Positions 9,848 through 19,874 of a stretch of 64,000 nt of DNA are shown in pieces. The DNA lies in the NCBI GenBank assembly GCA_004565275.1, contig SDOX01000096.1:228415-292414 (forward strand), given 5' to 3'. Position 1 is the first letter of the stretch; every line of letters begins with the position of its first letter. A program made the translations under genes and the position numbers. The notes under the pieces were generated by a model. That model searched no databases and was not told the origin of the DNA. It saw only the letters and a program-made list of their open reading frames with translations. This DNA comes from Nannochloropsis salina CCMP1776 (Eukaryota; Sar; Eustigmatophyceae; Eustigmatales; Monodopsidaceae).

Positions 9848-12245
9848 TCATCTTTCACCCGGTCCGCCCTCGTTCACATGAAGATCTCCGCCCAGCAATG
9901 TCTGAAGCTCCCCTAAGGATTCAATGACTGTGTGCACATAGCCGCTTCGCAGTGTGTCCAGCGTGTGGTCGGCACCAATGTGAATTAGACAACTTTTCAT
10001 GCCAGCTAGATGCGCCCATTGACAGTCCTCTGTGATGCACGTCGTGCATGGTTAGAGGAGAATTAATTCGCGCCAACTTTTCGCTTGAAAAAGAATCAAT
10101 ACAGAGTACCCCGATTTTCATTCGTGTTCATCACACACAATCGGCTGTGTCATATGGCTTTGCTTTCTGTCATCAACGTACCTAAACTGTCGCCCACCAC
10201 TAAGACGGATTCCGGGGGCAGGCCCCATTGTTCGCACACGTCCAGGAGCTTATCCACGTCCACCTCGCTCTTCCACGCCCGTGTGAGCACCGGATGAAAG
10301 GAGGCCGTTGGTGGGGTCTCTACGGACGAGGCCTCTACAGGACAAGAAGGGAGTCGGAAGGCACAGCGATCGACCAGGACGTCCACGCACTTGGGATTGT
10401 TGCGTGTGGCTAACGCGACTTGCATGCCCCTTTCGCCCCGCAGCCAGGCCACCACCTCCTCCGCCTTCTCCTGGAGCTGCACGTCCACAAACCCCCGCAA
10501 CTCCTCCTCCTCCACCACGGCCAGCGCCGCAACCCTATCTCCCTCAGAGGACATTTGTCCAATGTACGTCAGTATGTCCACATTCTCAGGGATGTTGAGG
10601 CGAGATCGGATGCGTCCAAAGTCTATCTGACCGGGCTTGGTCAGGGTCCCGTCCCTGAAACAAATGTAGAAGTCAAGAAAGAAACGCGCGACTTAGTTCA
10701 CGTCTCGAGGCGATCCACCAGGCGATCACGCATGCATCAATTAAAAGCCAGACCGGGTGCACGCGCGATAAACAAAGACGACGTTGAGACGAGGGAAGGG
10801 TGCACCTACATGTCGAAAATGACTCCCTTGATGTCCGTAGGCTGGCGCAACCGCTCGGCCGTGACTTCAACACGCGGCCTGGCCAAGTGTAAGATCACAT
10901 AGACTCGTCACGTATTTTCAAAGCTTCAGTGTTTCATTTTCTACGGGCTATGTTCGATGGAAGCTCCGACAACCACCCTGCTCCCCGGGCCCCGCCCACC
11001 CCACGTACCTCTCGATGTCCTGCTTGCTCTGAACAAGCCTCAACTCGGCGTCCCCCCCCCCTTCCTCGTAAGTCCGCTTCAAAATAGCCTGGACGGTGGC
11101 GACGGCCTTCTCTAGCACTTCTGGGAGTCCTCGGGGGGGGTCCCGGTAGAGCCAAGCCAAGAGCAAGGCGGCAGTCAAGTCCCCCGTGCCCGTGTAGGCC
11201 CCGGCGATGCGAGGCACCACCAGGCGACACATGTCGGGGGCCCTCCACGAGGTCCCATGGCCTGTCGGTATGCGCGCGGATTGTGAGAAAGGAGTGAGTG
11301 ATGACAGTGCCGGCTTTTGCGTATGAAGCGGAACCAGGCCGCTCCGCTCACATCCACGCGTCTCGGAGTCATATGGCCTGCCCTTGCGTCAGACCCCACA
11401 ACAATCATCCCCGCATTCCACCCCTTAAGGCATGTACGCACGCTGACTCCCCAAGACATGAAGGCATCCTTCACCTCCTCGGAATGCGGCACTCGTCACC
11501 ACCACGGTCCGCGGGCCATGCGCGTGCAGTAAAAGGCATGCCCTTTGCGCGTCGCTCTCCGATTGGATCTTGATGCCAGTCAGAATCTCAGCCTCGAACT
11601 GGTTGGGCGTGAGCACGTCCGCAAGGGGAAGCACTTGGGTCTTGTACGTTTCTACCAGAGCCTCGGCCACATAGAGCTTGCCCTCGTCACCCAACACGGG
11701 GTCGCACACGTACTGCAGGCCCGGGTTGAGGGCTTTTAGCTTGGTGGCCACTTGGACGACAGCGTGGAGGAAAGAGGGCGACCCAATGTAGCCTGTCAGC
11801 AAGTGCGTGTATCCCGACAACAGCCCATTCGCCTCAAGGCCCTCCACGAGTTTTAAGAGCTGGACCCCTTCCAAGACATCGCCCTTGCAGACATCATAGC
11901 CTGTGTGGTTGGAGAACTGGACGCTGTTGATAGGATCAACGTCAAGACCAAGGACTTGGAGAGGGAAAACGGCGCTTTTATTGCCCACATAGCTTTTCGG
12001 GGGGGGGATGGGAGAGAGGGACGATAAATGTAAAAAACCTGGAAATATGTCGAGAAGGCATGCAAAAAAAGTTGTCATGCTCTTTCATTTTTCGTTGACC
12101 ATTTCATGCGGAGATATTAGAATGAAGGGCAGCTTTGAAAGAGAGTCTAGAGAAAGACATAGGGAACTAGGAGGAAGCGGTAAGGACGAGTCAAGTACCC
12201 GTGAACGACGTGGGACTGGATGGATAAAATGCGAGCGGGCTCCAT
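9848..12245 (-). CDS. Pyridoxal kinase fused to HAD-family phosphatase
   Basis: Six exons in transcription order: 12245-12199, 11992-11442, 11261-11009, 10878-10810, 10654-10182, 10029-9848. All phases agree, giving 524 residues. Residues 1 to about 300 are pyridoxal kinase: MEPARILSIQSHVVHGYVGN at the start, FPLQVLGLDVDPINSVQFSN, LTGYIG, CDPVLGD, LTPNQFEAEILTG, LGSQR, and the catalytic GTGD at 224-227. Residues from about 300 are a HAD hydrolase: motif I DMDGT (D306, D308), ATRNN as motif II, and GDSLED (461-466) as motif IV. The kinase makes PLP from pyridoxal in B6 salvage. The HAD half resembles the plant At2g33255 type; PLP phosphatase activity is attractive but only inferred. The junction is coding through several exons, so the fusion is not a mis-joined pair. 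Confidence 0.9.
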
Positions 12246-12731
12246 AACCGGTGAGCTATGTAAACGATACTCATCACAGACACTCATCCGGTATGCGTCG
12301 CGTCTGCCAGTTGCTATTTTCCTGATCCTCCCCCCCTGCAGTCGGAGCTGGCGGGCTGGGCCTTGGCGCAAGTAGATGTCGAAGCTCCGCAAGCCGAGAA
12401 AGCCGAATAAATAGAAAGCTCTCCTCCCACCCCTGTAATACCTCGTAATCGAAATAATTCTTTGCGTAACATCAAACAGGAATGGAGTGAGCGTGGGTTG
12501 TCGATGCGACGTCGTGGTCATGATCGAGTGAAGTAAAGGAACCGATAAGGAAACGCACGCGCTCACCGTCCTCCCTATCCGTTGGCTACTTTTTTGGCCG
12601 GAGCTTTCCTTCCCCTGCCGCGCTAGTCTATTTACATTTGCATATCGAGGAATATTAGCATGCACGTCAATAATTCGCAACTGCACTAGTCTGCCATGCC
12701 GTTTTGCACTAGTCTGCCATGCCGTTTTGCA
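12246..12731. other. Promoter region of the pyridoxal kinase fusion
   Basis: Between the 3' end of the APC7-like gene and the kinase start; both genes read on the minus strand. A longer open frame (to about 12686) continues upstream of the chosen ATG, with a second in-frame ATG 17 codons earlier, but kinase similarity begins at the chosen start. The tandem repeat at 12683-12739 lies at its right edge. Confidence 0.5.
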
Positions 12732-12739
12732 CTAGTCTG
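12683..12739. repeat. 23-bp tandem repeat, 2.5 copies
   Basis: Copies at 12683-12705 and 12706-12728 are identical, each beginning GCACTAGTCTGCC, with a partial third copy at 12729-12739. The stop codon (TAG, complement of 12732-12734) and last codon of the APC7-like gene lie in the partial copy, so the 3' UTR starts inside the array. Confidence 0.9.
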
Positions 12740-14711
12740 TCGTGCCCTCCACCATATCATCCTCCTCCGCCTCAACCTCCTCGTCCACCTCCTCCCCCTC
12801 CCCATCCTCTTCTGGCTCAACCCCCCGCAAAAGCTTCTCTAGTTTTTCCAGCCCAGCCGTGGCCGGTGCAGAAGATGGATTCATGGAAACAGCGGTGTTG
12901 AAACATGCTAGAGCCTTTGAAAAATCTCCACTAATGGCATAGGCCTCCCCCAACTTGGTATGCAAGAAATCATGCCCACTATTTTGCAAACTACTCGACA
13001 ACAGATGTATACATTTATCGTATTCCTGTGCCCCAAGATGCAAGTCTGCCAGGGCCAAAAGGGCATCGACCGTGGACGCGTTCATGCTCAGGGCCCTTTG
13101 GAAGGCACGCTTGGCCTTCTCGCGCCCCTCCGGCAACTGGGCCAGGACGCGACCCACCAAGGTGATGGCCGTGGCGCTCTTTGGCATGGCGGAAAAGGCT
13201 TCCTTTGCACACCCTAACGCCTCTTTGAATTTGTGTTGGACCAAATAGGCGTCCACCAAGCCTTTGTAGCCGTTCATGTCTTTTTGGAGCCGACTGCCCT
13301 GAAGGAAGGACGAAGCCGCCGCCTCCGCCTTCCCTAAAGCAAGCAGCAACGTGCCTCGTACCTGGTAGCCTAGGACATGCTCGGGATCCGTCTTGATCGC
13401 CCGCTCCACCAACACCAAAGGGCTCTCCTTCTCCCCCTTCAGGTCGCTGTGCAAGGCCGCTGCGATCCACGGCTCCGGCCGCCTCGTGTCCAGATCCATC
13501 AGTCGGTGGGCTAAATGAGCCAGCTCCCCCTTTGCAGCCCTCTGCCGGAGCACCACGGCGTAATAATCCATGTGCTCCATCACCTCGCCCCCCCCCTCCC
13601 CCTCAACCGCCCGCCCAAAGGTCTGCTGCGCGTCCATATGCAGATCCATTCCCACCTGCGCCCGTGCTCGCTGCAACAGGCAATGCGTGGACTTCGGGAA
13701 ATAGCGGACTTCCAGTTCCCCGAAGCGCTCGGCGGCCACGGCCCAATTTTGCGCGGTCAAGGCTACATGTGCTTGGACCCAGACCTTCAGCCAGGGCAGC
13801 GTCTTGGTCCGCAGGACCTGCCACACGCTATTTTCATCACTGCTCGACCTCCCCCGGAGGCCGACGCTTTCGTAAGCCTGGCTACCTTTGGGTCGACGCG
13901 AGGAGCTACCCTTGGCTTCTTCGCTTCCTCCTCGTCCTTTCCCGACCCCTCGCCGTACCCCTTCCTCGGGCCTTGCCCCACCACAAGGGGCCCATGGCCC
14001 GGTCACTAGCCTCCAAATGTCCTCCTCGTCCATGCCTGTCTTGGCCAGTCCAATCAATGCCTCCAACGCTAGGGGATCATGGCAAACAGCATCTTTGTAG
14101 GCTGTCTGGGCGTCGTGCTGCACTCCGAGGCGGCGGTACACGTGTCCCAAGGTGACTGCCACTGGAACAGACGATTCTCTTGTCGAGGTGGACACGGAAA
14201 GAAGCGCCCGTAAGGCCTGGGAGGGCTTGTTGAGGGAGAGATGACAGCGAGCCTCTTTGAAGTTGATGGGCAGAGAAGGGGGGGGGCAAGGAGGGGATGT
14301 GGGGGGAAGGCCGAGCAGTTGAGTTGGAGAGCACCGTAGGGAAGAGGTGGCGGCACACTTCCGGTGGGCGTCAGCTTGCTGGTAGAAAGACAGGGCCCGA
14401 TGGCGTTCACCTTTCCCAACCAAGGAATCGGCGTAAAGCTCGAGGGAGGTAGCATGAAGGTCCCACATAGAAGGGCTATGGGAGGAGATCGCGGGGCGAG
14501 TACAACAAAGCAGCAAGCCACCAATCAAATCCGCAGAGTCATACAGCTTTCGTCCGATGAGAGACCGAATATAATGATGGAGGAGGCGCACATCCTCTGC
14601 ATGGTACGTAGCTGTCGCATCCGGGTCTGCCGTCTCGTCGTCCATCGACCGCTCTTGCCTAAGAGCTTCTTTGGTCGGCTGTGCGAAAGATGAAAATTCA
14701 TCCGCATACAT
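12732..14711 (-). CDS. Anaphase-promoting complex subunit 7-like TPR protein
   Basis: A single exon of 659 residues from the ATG at 14711; the frame extends 12 codons further up without an ATG. At least eight TPR-like helical repeats fill the middle and C-terminal half (for example ALSMNASTVDALLALADLHL and LGEAYAISGDFSKALACFNT). The protein ends in GLEKLEKLLRGVEPEED and a long acidic tail, the arrangement of APC7, a scaffold subunit of the anaphase-promoting complex/cyclosome ubiquitin ligase in the nucleus. A Gly/Ser-rich insertion near residue 270 is specific to this protein. Other TPR families (APC3/APC6/APC8) are possible, but the conserved end favours APC7. Confidence 0.75.
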   Translation of the reverse strand: MYADEFSSFAQPTKEALRQERSMDDETADPDATATYHAEDVRLLHHYIRSLIGRKLYDSADLIGGLLLCCTRPAISSHSPSMWDLHATSLELYADSLVGKGERHRALSFYQQADAHRKCAATSSLRCSPTQLLGLPPTSPPCPPPSLPINFKEARCHLSLNKPSQALRALLSVSTSTRESSVPVAVTLGHVYRRLGVQHDAQTAYKDAVCHDPLALEALIGLAKTGMDEEDIWRLVTGPWAPCGGARPEEGVRRGVGKGRGGSEEAKGSSSRRPKGSQAYESVGLRGRSSSDENSVWQVLRTKTLPWLKVWVQAHVALTAQNWAVAAERFGELEVRYFPKSTHCLLQRARAQVGMDLHMDAQQTFGRAVEGEGGGEVMEHMDYYAVVLRQRAAKGELAHLAHRLMDLDTRRPEPWIAAALHSDLKGEKESPLVLVERAIKTDPEHVLGYQVRGTLLLALGKAEAAASSFLQGSRLQKDMNGYKGLVDAYLVQHKFKEALGCAKEAFSAMPKSATAITLVGRVLAQLPEGREKAKRAFQRALSMNASTVDALLALADLHLGAQEYDKCIHLLSSSLQNSGHDFLHTKLGEAYAISGDFSKALACFNTAVSMNPSSAPATAGLEKLEKLLRGVEPEEDGEGEEVDEEVEAEEDDMVEGTTD

Positions 14712-15350
14712 TGATGTGAGGTGTCTCCTGCAGATGACCAAGCTCAAAAGTCATGACGGGCAGGCAGTGGTGACTCGGCACGTGAGCTGCCCCAGTGCCA
14801 GCGGGTTTGAGGTTTTGGCGCGAAGGGACGAGGAAGAAGAAAGGGGCGGGAAGGGGCTACCGACAGGCACTCCGTCCAGACGACCACGAGTTGAAAAACC
14901 CAGAAGGGCCGCCCACCTTCGTCTGTTACAATTCGTCGTTCTTCAATTCGCGTGTTTTCAAGTTCTAAGCACGAGCATGTCAGATCTTACAGCAAGCTAT
15001 TTTTGTCCTCGTGAAAGCGCGTTCCCGCATCTGGCGGAAATATGTTTCTTCTTAGGCGGCAAAGAAGCGGCTTCACATTTTCCTTTTCATGAAACAATTG
15101 TACACCTGGTGTGTTTTCTTCTGCAAACTTCGCTTTGTAAAGCTCTACACTATTTGACTGATGCAATGGCTTCCCTTCAGCGGCGAATTAAGTGCGCATC
15201 TTTGTGTTTCCTTGCGCCATATTCCGTTTGCCGAAAGTGCTTCAACATCAGTAATTTTTGAATTTTTTCTGTTTGCGAGTCATTGACCTAACAAACATCG
15301 CGTACCAATGTCACAGACAAATCCTTGAAGCTCTGCGTCTGAAGCTAATA
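14712..15350. other. Divergent promoter region
   Basis: Shared upstream region of the APC7-like gene (minus) and the CRAL-TRIO gene (plus). An open frame at 14671-15261 on the plus strand has no recognisable content and becomes AT-rich; treated as non-coding. Confidence 0.45.
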
Positions 15351-17903
15351 ATGCCGGCCTCTTCGTCGCGTCGGTCACCTTCTTTGACCACGAAGACGGT
15401 AATTTTGGCCGCTTTGTTCCCTGTCGCGGCCTTGGGCTTTACTTTACCCTTCCGACACCGCCTACGGGAGCCCAACGATGTCCATCATAGCTTTCGTGAA
15501 AAAACTCCTGCAATGCATCACGGTTCAAATCTTCTCGCCGGAGGGCCTTTGCGAGCAACGGCCTCTGGGGACAGAGGATTCGAGGTTCTGGACGCTGTCC
15601 CGGGACTGGCGGAACTCCAGCATTCAGGCGCGATGACGGACGAGAAAGGAGTGTCGTCACCCTATACCGGCACCACATTCGAAGAGGATTTGTTCCTCAT
15701 TGACAAGGGGACAGATTTGACTGCCTTGTTGGAACCGATGGCGACGAAAGAGTTGTTCTTCGGAGACGGCAAGCCCTCCTTCGTCCCTTTGACCGACTTG
15801 TTCGACCAGGGCGTATCGGCCACGGAAGAGGCCGTCGCCAAGGTCAAAGCGGACATGAAGGAGGCCCGGGACTCTCGAGGCGTCGCTCCTTTCATCCAAG
15901 GCCTGCGCAAAGCTACCCTGGGCGGCAGCATGGCAGTGGGGAGTGGGGCCTGTCGCTACGCCGGGAGGTTACGCACAGGCGCCACGCAGTACGTCTCCTC
16001 GCACACCCGGCTCCTCTGCAACGTGGTTGTCCATCTTCTTGACCAAGCGCGGGCCCAAGTGCTGAAGGCACGCCTCATGATGGTTTCGCACCTCGGCGAG
16101 TTGCTCTCTCAAGTCGAAGCAGGCTTTCGTCCCAGGCCGACGCGCGTGGGCGACCGATTCACGCGCCCCGGCGCCCGGGCCAAGCCGAGGGCCCTGTCCT
16201 CGGAGAGCGAGCAGGTCGGCGTCCAAGCAGTTCTGACAGTCCTGCGAGCTCGGTGGGCGAAGGCTCGAGGGCTGGCCCGTGCGTACTACGGGGCCGTGCA
16301 GGCTGCCGCGGGTGGCAAGCTTCGAGGCGCGAGGAGAGCGGTCGAGGCCTGGACCCAGCGCTTGGGACGGCCGGGAGAGGGGACGACAACGCGGTGGCCG
16401 GGCCAGGTGCAGAAGGTGGTGCGTCGATCCCTCTTGAAAGGTGGGCGGTTGGTCTCACACCTCAGGGCCCGGGGAGTGGAGCGATGGGTCCTAGGGGAAC
16501 GTGGCGGGAAGGGTCTGATGGTGGAGAGGCAGGCGGACAAGGACGTCGGACGTGGAGTGGGAGGCGTTGCTTCTGATTTCAGCGAGCACGCGATGAAGGC
16601 AGAGGAGGCGCTCTCGCTCCCTGTCTCGGCGCCCGCGCTCCCAGTCCCCCTGCCCGTGTTCCCCATGGCCCATGTCTTGGGAGGGAGCGACGAATTAACC
16701 CTGCGGCGGCGGGAGGAGCAGGTGGGGTTACTGCTAGTGCCCTCTTTTGACGATGAGCCTCGGATGAACGAGGAGGAGGAGGTGGTGGGAGAGGCGGAGG
16801 AGGAAGTAGAGGGCCCGGGGGGCTGGGAGGGCGTGGAGGCGGGAGGTGTCTCAGAGGGCGGGGCGGAGGCGGGGGAAGAGAGGATGGAGGACCTGGAAGT
16901 AGTGGAGGTGGGAGACAGGGTGGAGGACGTGATGGAGAGCGGTGTGGAGGAGCAAGGTGGGAGCAAGGAGGAGGAGGGCGAGGACGGCAATGATGACCAC
17001 TACGACGGGCTGGGGCTGACGACCACGACCAAGCCGCAAGCCGAGTCGGAGGAGGAGGACTGGCAGGAGGCAAGGGAGGAAGAGGTGGCGGAGGAAGGGG
17101 TCTGGCTGCTTCGGTTTGGGGGCCGGGGGGTGTCAGACGAGGAGCGCGCGGTGATGGAGAAGCTGCAGGCCCGTCTGGTCATGCTCCCGGAGTCCTTGAC
17201 GCACTGGGTCTCCCCGGGCGATTTGTTGCGGTACGTGCGCGCTTTCAAGCACGTAGAGGACGCATGGATGGCCCTCCGCAAGACCTGCGTGTTTCGGCGG
17301 GAGAAGGGTGTGGACATGGCCCTGCGGCCTGATCTGGCGGAGAAATTCGCGGACTCGCCGCTGGCCGACGAGATGTTCTGGATGGGCCTCGACCGCGAGG
17401 GGGACCCCGTCCTTGTCTTCCGCACCGCCTTGCACCAACCCGGGCGGTTCACGACGGAGGAATACTTGGCCTACCTCCTCTACCTGATCGAGAAGGGCCG
17501 CGAGCTCTACGGCTTGGGTCAGCGCACCCAGATCTCCTTCCTTGTGGACCGCAAGGGGGGCGGACTGGCCAACCAGGACCCCAAGGTGGTGCTGGCGCTG
17601 GTTCCTGTGCTGCAGGCGCACTACCCCGAGTGCTTGAAGAAGACTTTCATCGCGCCCGTCAACGTAATCTTCCAGTTCATCTGGAAGGTATTCACGCTCG
17701 TGCTGGCCAAGGATACAGCGGACAGGGTCCGGCTGCTCTCGGCGGGGGACCTCGCGCGCGACGGAGGGGGTCTGCGTGAGGTTTTTTACGACGGACAACT
17801 GATGAAGCACTTGGGAGGGACTCTGGAGGGGTACGAGAAGGGGGGGAGGGGGGAAGGGGGAGGCGGGAACGGAAGCGTCCAGACGGCCTTGTCTTCCGCG
17901 TGA
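15351..17903 (+). CDS. CRAL-TRIO (Sec14-like) lipid-binding protein with plastid-type presequence
   Basis: 850 residues, one exon, start at the ATG at 15351. The N-terminus is basic, then hydrophobic (TVILAALFPVAALGF), with AALGF matching the signal-peptide/phenylalanine cleavage motif of heterokont plastid proteins, followed by a basic Arg-rich stretch. The middle holds Arg-rich helices and then a long Glu/Gly-rich acidic region (about residues 460-580). The last 270 residues are CRAL-TRIO N and lipid-binding domains: LLRYVRAFKHVEDAWMALRK, then YLIEKGRELYGLGQRTQISF, FLVDRKGGG, HYPECLKKTFIAPVNVIFQ, and IWKVFTLVL. Such domains carry phosphoinositides, tocopherol or carotenoid-like lipids between membranes. 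Ligand and plastid location are inferred. Confidence 0.82.
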   Translation: MPASSSRRSPSLTTKTVILAALFPVAALGFTLPFRHRLREPNDVHHSFREKTPAMHHGSNLLAGGPLRATASGDRGFEVLDAVPGLAELQHSGAMTDEKGVSSPYTGTTFEEDLFLIDKGTDLTALLEPMATKELFFGDGKPSFVPLTDLFDQGVSATEEAVAKVKADMKEARDSRGVAPFIQGLRKATLGGSMAVGSGACRYAGRLRTGATQYVSSHTRLLCNVVVHLLDQARAQVLKARLMMVSHLGELLSQVEAGFRPRPTRVGDRFTRPGARAKPRALSSESEQVGVQAVLTVLRARWAKARGLARAYYGAVQAAAGGKLRGARRAVEAWTQRLGRPGEGTTTRWPGQVQKVVRRSLLKGGRLVSHLRARGVERWVLGERGGKGLMVERQADKDVGRGVGGVASDFSEHAMKAEEALSLPVSAPALPVPLPVFPMAHVLGGSDELTLRRREEQVGLLLVPSFDDEPRMNEEEEVVGEAEEEVEGPGGWEGVEAGGVSEGGAEAGEERMEDLEVVEVGDRVEDVMESGVEEQGGSKEEEGEDGNDDHYDGLGLTTTTKPQAESEEEDWQEAREEEVAEEGVWLLRFGGRGVSDEERAVMEKLQARLVMLPESLTHWVSPGDLLRYVRAFKHVEDAWMALRKTCVFRREKGVDMALRPDLAEKFADSPLADEMFWMGLDREGDPVLVFRTALHQPGRFTTEEYLAYLLYLIEKGRELYGLGQRTQISFLVDRKGGGLANQDPKVVLALVPVLQAHYPECLKKTFIAPVNVIFQFIWKVFTLVLAKDTADRVRLLSAGDLARDGGGLREVFYDGQLMKHLGGTLEGYEKGGRGEGGGGNGSVQTALSSA

Positions 17904-18689
17904 AGAGGATTGCCGAAGGAGCCGCAGGAGAGACGGCACGCAAGGCGATGGGATAACGTAGGGAGCCAGGTTTTGGAGAAAATTCGGCTGTAAGTGGATA
18001 AGGGGTTGTTGTAATTTTTATTCGTATGTGAGATATTCAATTCCCTCGGTCTGTACAAATCCGATTATTGATACGCGACGGAGGCATCCGGTCGGGGAGA
18101 TGTCCTTCGCGGGAGGAGTAGATTTAAAGATAGGGCAGCGACCCAAAAAATGCCATAAAAAAAAGAATGCTGTCATGCTATACATAGAATCGGCAAAGGA
18201 GGTAGAACGCGAGCGTGCACGCGGCAATCGTCGGCACCGTGGGCGTGCCAAGGCAGAGAAAGGAAGCATGATGGTCGTTCATTGCCAAGAACTTAAGTTT
18301 TCCGTGCATTGTATCGCCAGGAGCGTTAAGTCTTCGCACTCTGGTTACTTGTCTGCCTCATTCCCGTCTTCAAGCCCTCACGCGCCTCTGCACCGCCTCG
18401 AGCGTGTGGCCCTCAGGGACGATACCCACCTCATTCCCTGCCTTTGCTTCTCCTGCATTCTACCTCCCAGCAGATTAACGCTAGACTGTGGCGGACCCCT
18501 TGCTGTATTGAGGCAGGTCGCCGCAGGTCATATGCGGGCGAGGGGGGGGAGGACAGTGAAAGCTTCGCCTATACGTAGGCTTCCCATGAACCCTTACTCG
18601 CTCGCGACACCCACGACGGCCTCGCCCCCGGCACCACTCGATGCTTCACGCGTCTCTCGGGCCCCGTGCGGATGCGCGTTGGCGCCTAA
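17904..18689. other. Intergenic between convergent genes
   Basis: Shared 3' flanks. The plus-strand open frame 18028-18825 overlaps the antisense of the next gene and shows no domain. Nothing else seen. Confidence 0.45.
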
Positions 18690-19874
18690 CTACTCCCTGT
18701 GCTTGCCTCGATCCCCCCGCCCACGTCCTCCGCCCCTCCCTCCCTCCGGCCCACCATCCCCACCCTTCTCACTCCTCTCTTGTGGCCGCGGCTTCCTCCC
18801 CGACCCACCATTTCCTCCCTGTTGAACATCTCTCTTTCCCTTTCCCCCCTCCTGCTGGGCCCGTCGCGGCCTGTCAGCCTTCGGCTGCCTCCGCGGCTTG
18901 TCAGAGGAGGGAGGGCCGGAAGCCAGCAGCCCCCGAGGGGTCTTGGCACGCAGATAGTCCTCAAGAGGTCGGGCCACTGCCGCGATATCCAGCCCGTGCT
19001 GGCGACAAAATGCTCGGACGGCCTGGCCAAGCCGCTGCCCCTCCCGCAGCTCTAGCGTCTCGGTCTGTGACGGCGTGAGCTCGATCTTAAAAATCAGGAT
19101 TACTGGGGCCTCTCGCTGTCGCTCCCCTTCCTGATCCTCTTGCTGCTTGCCGTTGATCGAATCACTAGCATCGACCGGGCAGCCACTCCCCGGCTGAGTT
19201 CTGGCCGCCTCCTTCTTCTTCTTTTTTTGCTGCTTCCCCTTCTTCTTATTGCCAGCTCCAGGCAACTCAGCACTTCTTTTCTCGCTTTCTGTGTTGTGCT
19301 TGTTTTTCTCGTTGCCGGGCAGAGATGGCGGTATCTCGACCACGGCCGTGGTCTCTCCTTCCCCTGTGGGACGTATCTCGGGCAGCACTTCACCCGGCGA
19401 CACGGAGGAGGAGGAAGACGGGGGCGCTGTGTCCATTTGCCTTTCTTTGTTTTCTGAAGACACAGCTGAGGTGGATGCAGAGCTTGCTACAGGCTCGGTG
19501 GCTACACTCGGCGGAGTAGCTTTCGGCGACTTAGATGCTGCCGGCAAAGGCGGCGGCCGAGAAACATTGTCACCAGGAGTTCTGTCTGACGCCACGTGCG
19601 GTTTGCTGGAGGAGGGTATCGCCTGAGAAGGGTTGGGCGTTCGCGGGGCAGAGGATGCAGTTGGAGCACCTGGTTTCGGCGAAGGAATCGTCTGCTGCGG
19701 CAGACCTTTATCGGACCCTGAATGTGGAGGGCGAGTTGTGTAGGCAGGCGAAGGGTCAAACAGGGAAGTAACATGCAGCTGTCTTGTTTCGTAGGGCGTC
19801 TATTAATCCCATAGGGAAAAAAATCGTAACTTACCTTTACTTCTGCTCCTGTTTTTGGAATCACTCTGACCCAT
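18690..19874 (-). CDS. Lys/Arg-rich protein with small ubiquitin-like-sized domain, function unknown
   Basis: Exons 19874-19835 (starting MGQSDSKNRSRSK) and 19717-18690, joined by a 117-nt phase-1 intron (GTAAGT...TTCAG); 355 residues. Most is disordered: Pro/Ser/Ala-rich, then a poly-lysine run (KKKGKQQKKKKKEAA). A folded-looking segment near residues 215-268 (ILIFKIELTPSQTETLEL, then AFCRQHGLDIAAVARPLEDY) resembles small C-terminal modules of the type beta-strand, GQ turn, FCRQHGL helix that recur in algal proteins, and it may be a ubiquitin-like fold. The tail is Arg/Gly-rich (RGG-like), suggesting RNA or ribosome contact. Not recognised as a named family. Divergent from the helicase gene. 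Confidence 0.65.

Noticed and set aside
14671-15261. 196-codon frame upstream of the CRAL-TRIO gene
   Set aside because: Starts antisense to the APC7 5' end and runs through AT-rich promoter-like sequence without motif.
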